A DNA stretch of 64,000 nt from Microbispora bryophytorum (GCF_006874465.1 NZ_VIRL01000007.1:1-64000), one strand, 5' to 3'. Shown: positions 1-9,358, counted from the first letter of the stretch. The notes: generated by a model from the sequence alone, not told the origin. Numbers and translations: made by a program.

Positions 1-376
1 CCAACTGCGGCTGATGCACATGCACCAGCCCCTCCGCCGCCATGTCCGCGATCACCACGCGAACCACACCCAGCGGAATCCGCAGCAACGCCGACACCTC
101 GGCCACCGACCGCACCTGACGGCACAGCGTGCTGATCGCCTGGCGTTCCGGGGTGAGCATGGAAAGGTCCTGGTGCATCACCGTGGCGGAGGACACGAGT
201 GCCTCCATGGCGAGCTGGAGCCGCGGTGCCGTACGCCCGCCGGTGACGGCGTACGGCCGCACCAGGGAGCTCTGCTCCGTGGGCGCCGGCGTCGGCGGGG
301 GGTTCATGCCGCCGTACTGCCGGTGGGAGTCGTCCACCGGCGGATAGGCCTCGTTGTTCCAGCCGCCGCCTGCCAC
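1..376 (-). CDS. DUF742 protein of conservon 1 (CvnC-like), 3' end beyond window
   Basis: Third gene of the first conservon. It resembles the complete DUF742 protein at 5107-5466: both have a RPYAVTGGR motif, an LSPEQ/LTPERQ segment, CRxVRSVAE and a winged-helix-like stretch LGVxRVxIADMAxEGLV. The start is a GTG at 376, with AGGAGG five bases upstream; the first codons give VAGGGWNNEAYPPVDDS. The frame is open to base 1, where the protein reads about HVHQPQL, so roughly the last 20-25 residues and the GTPase gene expected next are outside. DUF742 proteins are the CvnC component of actinobacterial conservons, thought to form membrane-associated complexes with the kinase-like, roadblock and GTPase partners. 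It is 118 bases after the roadblock gene, in the same orientation. Confidence 0.9.
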   Translation of the reverse strand, partial: MAGGGWNNEAYPPVDDSHRQYGGMNPPPTPAPTEQSSLVRPYAVTGGRTAPRLQLAMEALVSSATVMHQDLSMLTPERQAISTLCRQVRSVAEVSALLRIPLGVVRVVIADMAAEGLVHVHQPQL

Positions 377-494
377 AGCGTCCTCCTGACCTTTCCGCTC
401 GCGCACCGGAAGCCGGCGGCCGTCCCGGCCGCCCGCTCAGGGCGTCTTCCCCGATCTGTCCTCCACCGCGTGCCTCACTTCGCGGGGGCTTCCG

Positions 495-917
495 TCACCG
501 CGGATGAGACGACTGGAGCTCGGCGCGGACCGCGGGGGTCAGCACCTGGCCCGCCCGCTCCACCAGCAACGTCATCTGATAGGCCACCAGACCCAGATCG
601 GAATCCGCCGCCGCCAGCACCGCCAGACAGGACCCGTCACTGATCGACATGATCAGCAACAACCCCCGCTGCATCTCCACGACCGTCTGCGTCACCGGGC
701 CACCCTCGAACACCCGCGAGGCACCCTGCGTCAGACTGATCAACCCGGCCGCAACCGCCGCCAGCTGATCCGCCCGGTCCTTGGGAAACCCGTCCGAGAA
801 CGCCAGAGGCAACCCGTCCGCCGACACCACCACGGTGTGCGCCACACCCGGCACGTTGTTCACGAAGTCCGTGATCAACCAGTTGATGCCGCGCGCGGCC
901 TGGCTCATTTCCCTCAT
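495..917 (-). CDS. Roadblock/LC7 domain protein of conservon 1 (CvnB-like)
   Basis: A 140-residue roadblock/LC7 protein, the usual length for CvnB. It is nearly all one domain: INWLITDFVNNVPGVAHTVVVSADG at the start, then DRADQLAAVAAGLISLT, and an EMQRGLLLIMSISDGSCLAVLA core. The paralogue at 5482-5901 matches over its whole length. In conservons the roadblock protein is thought to act on the partner small GTPase. The start ATG shares its A with the stop of the kinase gene (TGATG), after AAGGAGG, so the two are translationally coupled. A second in-frame ATG three codons on (MSQAARG) is a possible alternative start. Confidence 0.93.
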   Translation of the reverse strand: MREMSQAARGINWLITDFVNNVPGVAHTVVVSADGLPLAFSDGFPKDRADQLAAVAAGLISLTQGASRVFEGGPVTQTVVEMQRGLLLIMSISDGSCLAVLAAADSDLGLVAYQMTLLVERAGQVLTPAVRAELQSSHPR

Positions 918-3900
918 CAGTCCTCCTTCTCACTGTCCTGGGCATCGGGCGTGCCCAGGGCCGCCGCCCCGGGATATCCCTGGTCCTCTCCGGCCTCCCC
1001 GCGGGCGACCGCCCGGCCCTGCCGGATGCCCTGCTGGAAGCTGGAGAGCCTGTTGCGCACCCGCTCGGGCGAGAGCACGGGCGGGGGCGGCGGCGGGGTG
1101 GCCGCCGCTGCCGCGGCGGGTTCCGCGGAAGGGGTGGAAGCCGTCGCCGAGCCGGGCACCAGGTTGGCCTTGGGCACCCGCTTGGGCAGGCCGGACGAGG
1201 TGACCCCGCCCAGGGCCGGCTCACTGGCCGCCTTGGCCGCCTGCCAGCCGACGTCCGCCGGGGACGACCAGGTCCTGGTGTCCGCATCGACCTCGTCGTC
1301 CGAGTCGCTCTTCTCCGCCGGAACGTCGACCTTCTTGAACCAGTCCGACTCGACCGCGGCGAAGATCGGCAGGAACTCCTCCTCCGACTCCAGCGGCGAG
1401 GTCCGCACCACCGGCAGCGGGCCGGTGTTGTCGTCGCCTTCGAAGGCGCCGTGTCCGGTGCGTCCGGGCCAGCCGGCGCCGGTGTCCTGCGGAGTGCCGG
1501 GCCAGGAGCCGCCTCCCGGCGGGGGCAGGTGGCCGGGCCAGGGCGTGTCCACGGGAGCCTCGCCGACGTGACCCCGGCTGAAGGGGTTGGTGTCGAAGGG
1601 GCTGGACTCGAACGGTCCTGAGTCGAAGTTCGTGGTCTCGAACGGGTCTCGCTCCGACGAGGTCTGCTCGGACGGCGCCTTGTCGAACGGCGTCTTGTCG
1701 AAGGCCGCCCGGTCGAACGGTCCGGACTCGAACGGGCTGCGGGAGAACGGGTCGGGCTGCCCGCCCTGACCGAAGCCGCCGGTGTCGAAGGGGTTGCGGG
1801 CGAAGGGATCGGACTCGCCCGGCCGCCCCGCACCGCCCGTCTCGAACGGGTTGCGCGCGAACGGGTCGCCGTCGGCGCCACGGTCCTGCGGCGGCTCGAA
1901 GGGGTTGCGGGCGAACGGGTCGGGGTCGAAGCCGACGGTCTCCCGCGGGAAGGACTCGAAGGGCCCGCGCTCGAAGGGGTCCGCGCCGGGGGCGCCGACA
2001 CCGGGCGCGTCCGCGCCGAACACCGGGGTGCGCGGCGGGTTCTCGAACGGCGTCGGGCTGGCGAGGGCGGGCGCGTTGCCGAACATGGCGGCGCCGAACT
2101 GCGGCCCGGTTCCGACCGCCTGCATGGGGCTGGTCAGCTCGGGCTGCGGCATCCCCGGCACGCCGGGGAATGCCGGGCCGGCGTTGGCCAGCAGCGCCTC
2201 GGGCAGCAGCACCATGGCCGTCAGGCCACCGGTGTCCTGCTGGCGCAGCTGCACGCGGATGCCGTGACGCAGCGCCAGGCGGCCGACCACGAACAGGCCC
2301 ATGCGGCGGGACACCGAGACGTCCACGACCGGCGGGTTGGCGAGCCGGTAGTTGGTCTGGGCCAGCTCCTCGGGGGTCATGCCGATGCCCTGGTCGCTGA
2401 CGGAGATGATCAGGCCGCCGCCGTCGATGCGGTTGCTCGACACCGTGACCTTGGTGTCGCGGGGCGAGAAGGAGATGGCGTTCTCCACCAGCTCGGCCAC
2501 GAGGTGGACGACGTCGTTGACCGACTGACCGACGACCGACGCTCCGCCCTGCACCTGGAGGTCGACGCGCTCGTAGTTCTCGACCTCCGACAGCGAGGCG
2601 CGCACGACGTCGACGATGGCCACCGGCTGGCCCCAGCGGCGTGCGGGCTCCTGCCCGGCGAGAACCAGGAGGTTCTCACTGTTGCGGCGCATGCGGGTCG
2701 CCAGGTGGTCGAGCTTGAACAGGTTCCCGAGCCGCTGCTCGTCCTGCTCGCCCTGCTCCAGTCCGTCGATGAGGGACAGCTGGCGTTCCACCAGCGTCTG
2801 CGTGCGCCGCGACAGGTTCACGAACATCGCGTTGACGTTGCTGCGCAGCCGGGCCTCGTCACCCGCCAGCCGGATGGCCTCACGGTGGACCTCGTCGAAG
2901 GCCCGCGCGACTTCGCCGATCTCGTCGCGGCCGACCACCCGCATCGGGGTGATGGGCGGGACCTCGGCGGCGTCGCCGGCCTCCCGCAGCTTCTGGACCG
3001 TGTCGGGGAGGCGGCTGCCGGCGATCTCCAGCGCCTCGCTGCGCAGCCGCCGCAGCGGGCGTACGAGCGAGCGGGCGACACCGGTGGTGACGAGCAGAAC
3101 CGCGATCAGCAGGAGGGCGACGGCGACGGCCACGATGATGGCCCGCTGCTGCTCGTTGTCCTTGAGCGACTGGCTGCGCGCCACGATGGAGGAGGTCAGC
3201 TTGGCCTCGACGGTGCGCATCCGGTTGATGGGCTGCGACATCGCGTCGTACCAGAGGCGGGTGTCGTCGCGCACCGACTGGTCAAAGCCCTTGAGCGGGA
3301 AGCCCGCGTTGGCACGGTCGAGCACCAGCGTGCGGATGAACTCCGCCTGGTCGACCTTGCCGCCGGTGACGGTGTTGTCGTAGTCGGCGCGCTCGCCGGC
3401 GGTGGCGCTCCTGCGGAAGGCGCGCAGCTCGCTCTCCTCGGCGGACACGGCACCGAGGAAGTTCTGCAGCTGGGCCTGCTCGAAGCGGGCGTTGGGCAGC
3501 ACCGTGGTCAGCAGGCCGCGCTGCAGGGAGTCGTTCTCCTTCGCGCGGGCGAGCGCAGCCAGCGTGACGGACGAGGCGGCGAGCCGGTCGTCCTGGGTGC
3601 TCTTGGCCAGCTCGTCCTGCACGGCCATCAGCGTCTCGATGACGAGGGTGTACTGGTCGAGCACCGCGCTGGGTTGCAGGTTCCCCTGCATGGCCTGGCT
3701 CCGCAGGACCTCCACGCCGTCGAGCTTGCCGAGGATGTGGTCGATCTCGTCGGAGGCGCGGCTGCTCACCTTCGTCCTGACCTCGTTCGCCAGGTCCCGG
3801 ACGGCGGTGGCCGCCTTGTTGGTGAGAAGGGTCTGCGCCTTGACCGCGGCGGTCGCCTTCGCCGGGTGGCCGAGCGTCGCGTTCCAGGCGGCGCGGTCGC

Positions 3901-4174
3901 GTTCCGACTGCAGCTCGTGGGTGAGGCCCGCGACCTTGTCCACGAGCCGCGCCAGGTCGCTGATCTGCTGGTACTCGGACGCCGTGTTGACCGAGGTGAC
4001 GACACGCAGGCCGCCCAGCAGCAGCGCCGCCAGCGTCGGGATGAGGATCAGCGCCACAAGCCGGGAGCGCACGCGCCAGTTGCGCAGGAGAAATCGACTC
4101 CCCTCGTCGGGCTCCTGCTCAGCCGGAACCCCGGTCCCGGGGCTCTCGTCGGTCCGGGGGTCTTGTGTCCTCAC
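917..4174 (-). CDS. Nitrate/nitrite-sensor-type membrane histidine kinase of conservon 1 (CvnA-like)
   Basis: A 1085-residue sensor. A basic N-terminus (RNWRVRSRLV) leads into a first membrane helix near residues 38-58. An extracytoplasmic NIT-type helical domain follows, then a second membrane helix (AVAVALLLIAVLLVTTGVA, about 346-366), HAMP, and an H-box-like LDHLATRMRRNSENLL. The GHKL ATPase has N-box HLVAELVENAISFSPR and G-box SDQGIGM. The last 400 residues are a low-complexity tail with many NPFE/NPFD-type repeats, ending in conserved islands: EEFLPIFAAVESDWF, GLPKRVPKANLVPGS and RNRLSSFQQGIRQGRA. The start is a GTG, with GAGAGG about 11 bases upstream. It probably senses an extracellular signal and feeds the roadblock/DUF742/GTPase partners; the signal is unknown. 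Confidence 0.92.
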   Translation of the reverse strand: MRTQDPRTDESPGTGVPAEQEPDEGSRFLLRNWRVRSRLVALILIPTLAALLLGGLRVVTSVNTASEYQQISDLARLVDKVAGLTHELQSERDRAAWNATLGHPAKATAAVKAQTLLTNKAATAVRDLANEVRTKVSSRASDEIDHILGKLDGVEVLRSQAMQGNLQPSAVLDQYTLVIETLMAVQDELAKSTQDDRLAASSVTLAALARAKENDSLQRGLLTTVLPNARFEQAQLQNFLGAVSAEESELRAFRRSATAGERADYDNTVTGGKVDQAEFIRTLVLDRANAGFPLKGFDQSVRDDTRLWYDAMSQPINRMRTVEAKLTSSIVARSQSLKDNEQQRAIIVAVAVALLLIAVLLVTTGVARSLVRPLRRLRSEALEIAGSRLPDTVQKLREAGDAAEVPPITPMRVVGRDEIGEVARAFDEVHREAIRLAGDEARLRSNVNAMFVNLSRRTQTLVERQLSLIDGLEQGEQDEQRLGNLFKLDHLATRMRRNSENLLVLAGQEPARRWGQPVAIVDVVRASLSEVENYERVDLQVQGGASVVGQSVNDVVHLVAELVENAISFSPRDTKVTVSSNRIDGGGLIISVSDQGIGMTPEELAQTNYRLANPPVVDVSVSRRMGLFVVGRLALRHGIRVQLRQQDTGGLTAMVLLPEALLANAGPAFPGVPGMPQPELTSPMQAVGTGPQFGAAMFGNAPALASPTPFENPPRTPVFGADAPGVGAPGADPFERGPFESFPRETVGFDPDPFARNPFEPPQDRGADGDPFARNPFETGGAGRPGESDPFARNPFDTGGFGQGGQPDPFSRSPFESGPFDRAAFDKTPFDKAPSEQTSSERDPFETTNFDSGPFESSPFDTNPFSRGHVGEAPVDTPWPGHLPPPGGGSWPGTPQDTGAGWPGRTGHGAFEGDDNTGPLPVVRTSPLESEEEFLPIFAAVESDWFKKVDVPAEKSDSDDEVDADTRTWSSPADVGWQAAKAASEPALGGVTSSGLPKRVPKANLVPGSATASTPSAEPAAAAAATPPPPPPVLSPERVRNRLSSFQQGIRQGRAVARGEAGEDQGYPGAAALGTPDAQDSEKED

Positions 4175-4457
4175 AGGCTTTGCAACCTCTCGCCGTATGT
4201 GCGCACAGGGGGGAATGTCTCAGCACGGATGTGGCTGGCGTGACGTGGGAGACGTCCTGCAGGCGAGGGTAATTGCAGCACACCGACACCAGGGAGGCCA
4301 ACCGAACACCCGTGCACAAATAGCCTAGACAGGCATGTACATGACGTTATTTCGTTAAATATCGGGTCAGCATCAATACCGAATTGTGCCCCGCCGGGTA
4401 GGCGGGGATCTCGGTGATCGGACCTTCGGAGGCGCGGATCGCCGTCGGCCGGACGCC
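4175..4457. other. Intergenic region upstream of conservon 1
   Basis: No convincing gene. Bases 4320-4385 are AT-rich compared with the surroundings (runs such as TTATTTCGTTAAATAT) and most likely hold the promoter of the kinase gene transcribed leftward from 4174. I could not assign clean -35/-10 hexamers. Confidence 0.4.
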
Positions 4458-4491
4458 GCGAGGGCGGCACCCTCCGGGGTGCCGCCCTCGC
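4458..4491 (-). terminator. GC-rich hairpin ending conservon 2
   Basis: A perfect 15-bp stem (GCGAGGGCGGCACCC paired with its complement) around a TCCG loop, about 50 bases after the stop of the GTPase gene. There is no U-tract, which is common for actinobacterial terminators. It separates conservon 2 from the promoter region of conservon 1. Confidence 0.7.
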
Positions 4492-4541
4492 CGTCCCCGT
4501 CTGCGGGGCGCGGCCTGTCGGGAACACGACGTTTCCCAAGC

Positions 4542-5126
4542 TCAGTACTGTCTGCCGTACGCGGCCCGCACGGTCAGCACGTACTCGACCAGGCTGATGA
4601 GCGTGGACTTGACGGCCTCCCGCGAGCGCGCGTCCGTACGGACGACCGGGACGTGCGGAGCCAGCGACAGCGCCTCACGAACCTCCTCCTCCGAGTGGAG
4701 GAACTGCCCCTCCCAGCCGTTCATCGCGACCAGGAAGGGAAGCTGCGCCTCCTCGAAGTAGTCGATGGCCGGGAAGCAGTCGGCGAGCCTGCGGCTGTCG
4801 ACGAGCACGACCGCGCCGATGGCACCGCGGACGAGGTCGTCCCACATGAACCAGAAGCGGTGCTGACCCGGCGTGCCGAACAGGTAGAGGATGAGGTCCT
4901 GGTCGAGCGAGAGCCGGCCGAAGTCCATGGCGACCGTCGTGGTCGTCTTGTTCGGTGTGAGCCCGAGGTCGTCGATGCCCGCACTGGCGTCGGTCATCAC
5001 GGCCTCGGTCGTCAGCGGCAGGATCTCGGAGACGGCACCGACGAAGGTCGTCTTCCCGACGCCGAACCCACCCGCCACGACGATCTTCGTCGAGGTAAGA
5101 CCACGGCTAGAGCCTGCGTAGTCCAC
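4542..5126 (-). CDS. Small GTP-binding protein of conservon 2 (CvnD-like)
   Basis: A 194-residue GTPase of the actinobacterial conservon type, related to Ras/MglA-like small GTPases. The P-loop is GGFGVGKTT (about residues 19-27). The TTTTVAMDFGR stretch supplies switch I, and LYLFGTPGQHRFWFMWDDL is a switch-II region in which the usual DxxG is replaced by FGTPGQ. There is no clear NKxD; the corresponding place reads VAMNGWEG. It is the last gene of its operon. Its start overlaps the DUF742 gene by 20 bases, so the two are probably translated together. It is presumed to cycle nucleotides under control of the roadblock partner. Confidence 0.93.
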   Translation of the reverse strand: MDYAGSSRGLTSTKIVVAGGFGVGKTTFVGAVSEILPLTTEAVMTDASAGIDDLGLTPNKTTTTVAMDFGRLSLDQDLILYLFGTPGQHRFWFMWDDLVRGAIGAVVLVDSRRLADCFPAIDYFEEAQLPFLVAMNGWEGQFLHSEEEVREALSLAPHVPVVRTDARSREAVKSTLISLVEYVLTVRAAYGRQY

Positions 5127-5466
5127 TGAGCACCCTTTCGAGCAGGTTAAGGTCTGGCTGTCCCTGGTTCAGCTGCGGCATGTGCAGGCGGACCAGACCC
5201 TCGTCGGCCATGTCGGCGATCAGCACACGGGCCACGCCTAGCGGGACCCGGAGCAGTGCCGAGATCTCCGCGACCGATCGTACAGAACGACATAGCATCA
5301 TGATCGATTCCTGCTCTGGACTGAGCAGGGCATAGTCATTGCTCTTCAAGGTCACCGATGATACGAGGGTTTCCATCGCCATGTGGTAACGCGGCTCGGA
5401 TCGGCCACCGGTGACGGCGTACGGACGGAACAGAGGCTCGTCCTCTGACCCGTCACGATCGCGCAT
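5107..5466 (-). CDS. DUF742 protein of conservon 2 (CvnC-like)
   Basis: A complete 119-residue DUF742 protein: RPYAVTGGR at residues 14-22, a central helix pair, and a winged-helix-like segment LRVPLGVARVLIADMADEGLVRLH, ending in an LLERVLSGLRRL tail. The family is found almost only in conservon operons. The gene begins 15 bases after the roadblock gene and overlaps the GTPase gene by 20 bases. The whole protein allows the truncated paralogue at 1-376 to be identified. Confidence 0.92.
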   Translation of the reverse strand: MRDRDGSEDEPLFRPYAVTGGRSEPRYHMAMETLVSSVTLKSNDYALLSPEQESIMMLCRSVRSVAEISALLRVPLGVARVLIADMADEGLVRLHMPQLNQGQPDLNLLERVLSGLRRL

Positions 5467-5481
5467 CGCCCTCTCCTCTGA

Positions 5482-5901
5482 TCATCGCCGCGACGTCTGC
5501 AACTCGGCACGCAGCGCCGGAGTGAGCACCTGTCCCGCCCGCTCCACGAGCAGGGTCATCTGGTAGGCCACCAGGCCCATGTCGCAGTCAGGCGCGGCGA
5601 GCACGGCCAGGCAGGAGCCGTCGCTGATCGCCATCACGAGCAGCAGTCCCCGCTGCATCTCGACGACGGTCTGCGACACCGTGCCCCCCTCGAACACCCG
5701 CGCGGCGCCGGCGGTGAGGCTGAGCAGGCCTGCGGCGACCGCCGCGAGCTGGTCGGCGCGGTCGGGGGGAAAGCCGTCCGATTGGGCCAGCCGCAGGCCG
5801 TCCGACGACACCACCACCGCGTGCGCCACGCCAGGCGTGCTGCCGACGAACTCGGTGATCAGCCAGTCGAACCTGCGTGCATCCACGCTCAGCTCAGTCA
5901 C
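5482..5901 (-). CDS. Roadblock/LC7 domain protein of conservon 2 (CvnB-like)
   Basis: A 139-residue roadblock/LC7 protein closely similar to the one at 495-917 (DWLITEFVGSTPGVAHAVVVSSDG, DRADQLAAVAAGLLSLT, EMQRGLLLVMAISDGSCLAVLA). The open frame extends far upstream, but only because it runs antiparallel-free through the kinase tail. The real start is the GTG at 5901 (VTELSVDARRFDW), which overlaps the kinase stop as GTGA and follows a strong AGGAGGAGG. Likely a GTPase-regulating subunit of the complex. Confidence 0.92.
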   Translation of the reverse strand: MTELSVDARRFDWLITEFVGSTPGVAHAVVVSSDGLRLAQSDGFPPDRADQLAAVAAGLLSLTAGAARVFEGGTVSQTVVEMQRGLLLVMAISDGSCLAVLAAPDCDMGLVAYQMTLLVERAGQVLTPALRAELQTSRR

Positions 5902-8900
5902 GAGCCCTCCTCCTCTTGACCCGACCCTTCGGCGAAGCCTCCGGCCGTCTGGGCCCGGCCTCGCCTTACACCCTGCTGGAAGCTGGACAGGCGGTTGCGC
6001 ACCGCCTCGGCCGAGACCGGGGGGCGCGGGGCGGCGGAGGCAGGGCCGTCCGCGCCCACCGAGCCGGGAACCAGATTGGCCTTCGGCGTGCGCTTCGGCA
6101 AGCCCGCCGCGGTCACGCCGCCCAGCAGGGGGTCCCGGGCGCTCGCCGCGGCATGGAAGCCGCCGTCGGCCCGGGATCGCCACCCGCCGGGACCTCCGCT
6201 CTGCGCCTGGGGGGCGGAGACGGGTCCGGAGGCGGTCGCGGAGGCGGTGGCGGAGGTGGCGGCGGAGCGCGGCACCCTCGCGATCTCTCCGGTGCTCTCG
6301 CCGGGCTTCTCGCCGGCCTTCCCCGCGTCCGGCTCCGCGCCGGTCCGCGTCGAGGGCGCGGACTGCGGCCCGGTGTCCGAGGGACGCCGGAACCACGCCG
6401 ACTCGACCGAGGCGAAGATCGGCAGGAACTCCTCACCCTGCTCCAGCGGCGACTCCTCCACCGACGGCAGCGGCCCGGCCGACGACCCCGGCTCCCCGGC
6501 GGTTCCCGCGGGCGGCGTGGCGCCGGCGAAGGCGGCCGGCCCGGTGCCGGACAGAGACGGCATGAACGCCGTCGGCCCCGTGTCCGACGAGGAGCCGGTG
6601 CTCGGCGGGGAGAACGCGGTCGGCCCGGTGTTGGACGAGGAGCCGGTGTCCGACGGAGAGAACGCCGTCGGTGCGGTGTTGGACGGGGAGAACGCGGTCG
6701 GACCGGTGCTGGACGGAGATGCCGTGAACGCAGTCGGCCCGGTGTCCGACAAGGAGCCCGCGTCCGACAAGGAGCCCGTGTCCGACGAGGAGCCGGTGTC
6801 CCACGAGGAGCCCGTGTCCGACGGAGAGAACGCCGAGGGTCCCGGAGAGCCGCCCCGCTGCGGGAGTCCCGTCGGTCCGGTGGGCAGCGACGGCCACGAC
6901 GGCTCGGACCGCTCACCGAACGCCGGCCGGCGGGGGTCGCCGTCCGGCGCCCTCCCGGGCAGGCCCGGCACCGAATGCGGCCCCGACTGCTCGGTGAACG
7001 CGCCTTCCCCGTACGGGTGATCCGCGGGCGTGGGCGGCGCATCCGCCGTCGGCGCGCCGAACGGGGCGAACCCGCCCGTGCCGGTGCCGCCCGTGCCGGT
7101 GCCGCCGAACCCGTTCCCGCCCGGAGCGTGTCCACTGGCCGCCGAGGACCTGCGGGCCCCGAGGCCGCCGCCCGCCGCGTCGTTGCCGGAGTTCCAGGGT
7201 TCGAACGAACCGCCTCCCGGCGTGGGAGCGAGCGGGTCCGGCTCGGCGAACGCCTGCCGGGCCGGCAGTCCGGCCGCCGTCTGCTCGGCCGGGACGGAGG
7301 GACGCGGCACCACGGGCTGGTCCGCGTTGGAGATGAGCTGGACGGGGAACAGCACCATCGCGATGACTCCCGCGCCGTCACCCCGGCGCAGCTGCACCCG
7401 GATGCCGTGACGCAACGCGAGGCGGCCGACCACGAACAGGCCCATCCGGCGCGACACCGAGACGTCGATCGTGGGCGGTTCCGCGAGGCGGCGGTTGATC
7501 TCCACGAGCTCCTCGGGCGACATGCCGATACCCGCGTCGGTGACGCCGAGCATCACGGCGCCGCCCTCGACGGGGCTGCTGGAGACGACGACCTTGGTGT
7601 TGCGCGGCGAGAAGGCGATGGCGTTCTCGACCAGCTCCGCCAGCAGGTGGACGACGTCGTTCGCGGCGTGCCCGGCGATCGCGATCGTCCGGGGAATCCG
7701 GACGACGACCCGCTCGTAGTCCTCGACCTCCGACAGCGAGGCGCGGACCACGTCGACCAGCCGGGCGGGCTGGCTCCGTTTCCGCGGCGGCTCGTGACCG
7801 GCGAGGACCAGGAGGTTCTCACTGTTGCGGCGCATGCGCGTGGCCAGGTGGTCCAGCTTGAACAGGTCGGCCAGGCGCCGGCCGTCCTCCTCGCCCCGCT
7901 CCAGGCCGTCGATCAGCGAGATCTGCCGCTCCACCAGCGTCTGCGTACGGCGGGAGAGGTTCACGAACATCGCGTTGACGTTGGTGCGCAGGCGGGACTC
8001 CTCCGCGGCCAGGCGCACGGCCTGGGTGTGGACCTCGTCGAAGGCCTGCGCCACCTCGCCGATCTCGTCGGTGCTGTCGACCGCGATCGGCTGCACCTGG
8101 GACTCGCGTCCGGTCTCCTCGGACTCGCGCATCTGCCGCACGATCTCCGGCAGCCTCCGGCCGGCGATGTCGAGCGCCTCCGCCCGCAGGCGGCGCAGCG
8201 GCCGGACCATCGACCGCGCGATGAGCACGGTCGTGACGAGCACGAGCACGAGGAGCGCGAGGATCAGGCCACCGGCGATGAGGGCGTTGCGCTGCTCGGC
8301 CGACTGAAGGTCGCGGGCGCGGCTCTGCACCAGACCGGACACGCGGCCCTCGACGGCCGCCATCTGCTCGATCGCTCTCGTGCTGTCCTGGAACCACTGC
8401 TGAGCCGTCCGGTCCCTGCCCTGGTAGCGGTTGAGGGACTGGTTGTGCAGGCCGAGCGTGAGCGCCCACGACTTGGTCAGCTCGCCGTTGACCACGTCCT
8501 TGTCGCCGAAGAGGGTGACCAGGCGGCTCGCCTCGGCCGCCGGGGCCTCGGTGTAGTACGTCGCCAGGTAGCTCTGCTGACGCGACTGGGAGGCCAGGAA
8601 GTCCTGCAGCTCGAACGTGGTGAAGGTCTGGTTGCGCTCCAGCAGCTCACGGGTGAGGGTGGCGCGCTGCAGCGCCGCCTCCTCCTTGGCGTGGGCGAGA
8701 GCGTTGAGAGCGCGGACGTTGCCCACGATCGCGGGGTTGTCATCGTTGTTGCCCAGTTCGTCCTGCAGGCGCAGAACGTTGGCGATCAGGGCGCTGTAGT
8801 CCTCCGGCGCGCCGTTCTCGCGGATGCCCTTGAGGCTCGAAAGGCGGCTCGAGAGCTGCTGCGCCTGTTCCACCGCACGCGTGCCGTAGTCGGTGTCGAG

Positions 8901-9284
8901 GTCGTTGAGGTCGGCCTTCACCTGCTGGATCAGCGGGTCGACCGCGGCGCGCTGCTGGGTGCGGGTGACCTCGGTCTCCCCGTCGACGTTGAACGCGCGC
9001 CTGCTGTTGCCGCCCCAGACGAACAGGTCGCGTTCGAGAGCCAGTTGCTCGGCCAGGTCCCGCAGGTGCACCGAGTATTCCGCCGCCGACCTGGTCCGCT
9101 GGTAGGCCGTCAGGCTGTCGATCGAACCCACGACACGGATGCCGCCGAGGAGGACGGCCACGATCGTCGGGGCGACGATCAGCGCGGTCAGACGTGTTGG
9201 CACTCGCCAGTTGCGCGGCGAGAGACGACTCCGCCGCCTGCGGTTATCGGTTTTCGACTGCTCCATGCTCACCGGCCCCGCCAT
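5898..9284 (-). CDS. Nitrate/nitrite-sensor-type membrane histidine kinase of conservon 2 (CvnA-like)
   Basis: The second large sensor, about 1128 residues. Order: basic RNWRVPTRL segment, membrane helix (LTALIVAPTIVAVLLGGI), NIT-like sensor domain, membrane helix (LILALLVLVLVTTVLIA), HAMP, H-box-like LDHLATRMRRNSENLL, and GHKL ATPase (HLLAELVENAIAFSPR, TDAGIGM). A 400-residue tail rich in Ser/Thr/Gly/Pro holds repeats of the type SDTGS and GPTAFSPS. The tail ends with the same islands as conservon 1: EEFLPIFASVESAWF, GLPKRTPKANLVPGS, RNRLSSFQQGVRRGRA. The frame is open to 9401, but a promoter at 9331-9358 puts transcription start near 9324. I take ATG 9284 (MAGPVSMEQS); ATG 9266 is possible. 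Confidence 0.88.
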   Translation of the reverse strand: MAGPVSMEQSKTDNRRRRSRLSPRNWRVPTRLTALIVAPTIVAVLLGGIRVVGSIDSLTAYQRTRSAAEYSVHLRDLAEQLALERDLFVWGGNSRRAFNVDGETEVTRTQQRAAVDPLIQQVKADLNDLDTDYGTRAVEQAQQLSSRLSSLKGIRENGAPEDYSALIANVLRLQDELGNNDDNPAIVGNVRALNALAHAKEEAALQRATLTRELLERNQTFTTFELQDFLASQSRQQSYLATYYTEAPAAEASRLVTLFGDKDVVNGELTKSWALTLGLHNQSLNRYQGRDRTAQQWFQDSTRAIEQMAAVEGRVSGLVQSRARDLQSAEQRNALIAGGLILALLVLVLVTTVLIARSMVRPLRRLRAEALDIAGRRLPEIVRQMRESEETGRESQVQPIAVDSTDEIGEVAQAFDEVHTQAVRLAAEESRLRTNVNAMFVNLSRRTQTLVERQISLIDGLERGEEDGRRLADLFKLDHLATRMRRNSENLLVLAGHEPPRKRSQPARLVDVVRASLSEVEDYERVVVRIPRTIAIAGHAANDVVHLLAELVENAIAFSPRNTKVVVSSSPVEGGAVMLGVTDAGIGMSPEELVEINRRLAEPPTIDVSVSRRMGLFVVGRLALRHGIRVQLRRGDGAGVIAMVLFPVQLISNADQPVVPRPSVPAEQTAAGLPARQAFAEPDPLAPTPGGGSFEPWNSGNDAAGGGLGARRSSAASGHAPGGNGFGGTGTGGTGTGGFAPFGAPTADAPPTPADHPYGEGAFTEQSGPHSVPGLPGRAPDGDPRRPAFGERSEPSWPSLPTGPTGLPQRGGSPGPSAFSPSDTGSSWDTGSSSDTGSLSDAGSLSDTGPTAFTASPSSTGPTAFSPSNTAPTAFSPSDTGSSSNTGPTAFSPPSTGSSSDTGPTAFMPSLSGTGPAAFAGATPPAGTAGEPGSSAGPLPSVEESPLEQGEEFLPIFASVESAWFRRPSDTGPQSAPSTRTGAEPDAGKAGEKPGESTGEIARVPRSAATSATASATASGPVSAPQAQSGGPGGWRSRADGGFHAAASARDPLLGGVTAAGLPKRTPKANLVPGSVGADGPASAAPRPPVSAEAVRNRLSSFQQGVRRGRAQTAGGFAEGSGQEEEGS

Positions 9285-9330
9285 CGTTCGGCCTGCCTTC
9301 ACGCGTCTGGACAGCATGAAGTGACACAGC

Positions 9331-9358
9331 TGTATAAGCGGGGACAATTCGACCACAA
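9331..9358 (-). promoter_or_regulatory. Probable promoter of conservon 2
   Basis: Read leftward: TTGTGG (9358-9353), a 16-base spacer, then TATACA (9336-9331). This predicts a start of transcription near 9324, about 40 bases before the chosen ATG of the kinase gene, and argues against the upstream start at 9401. Confidence 0.55.
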
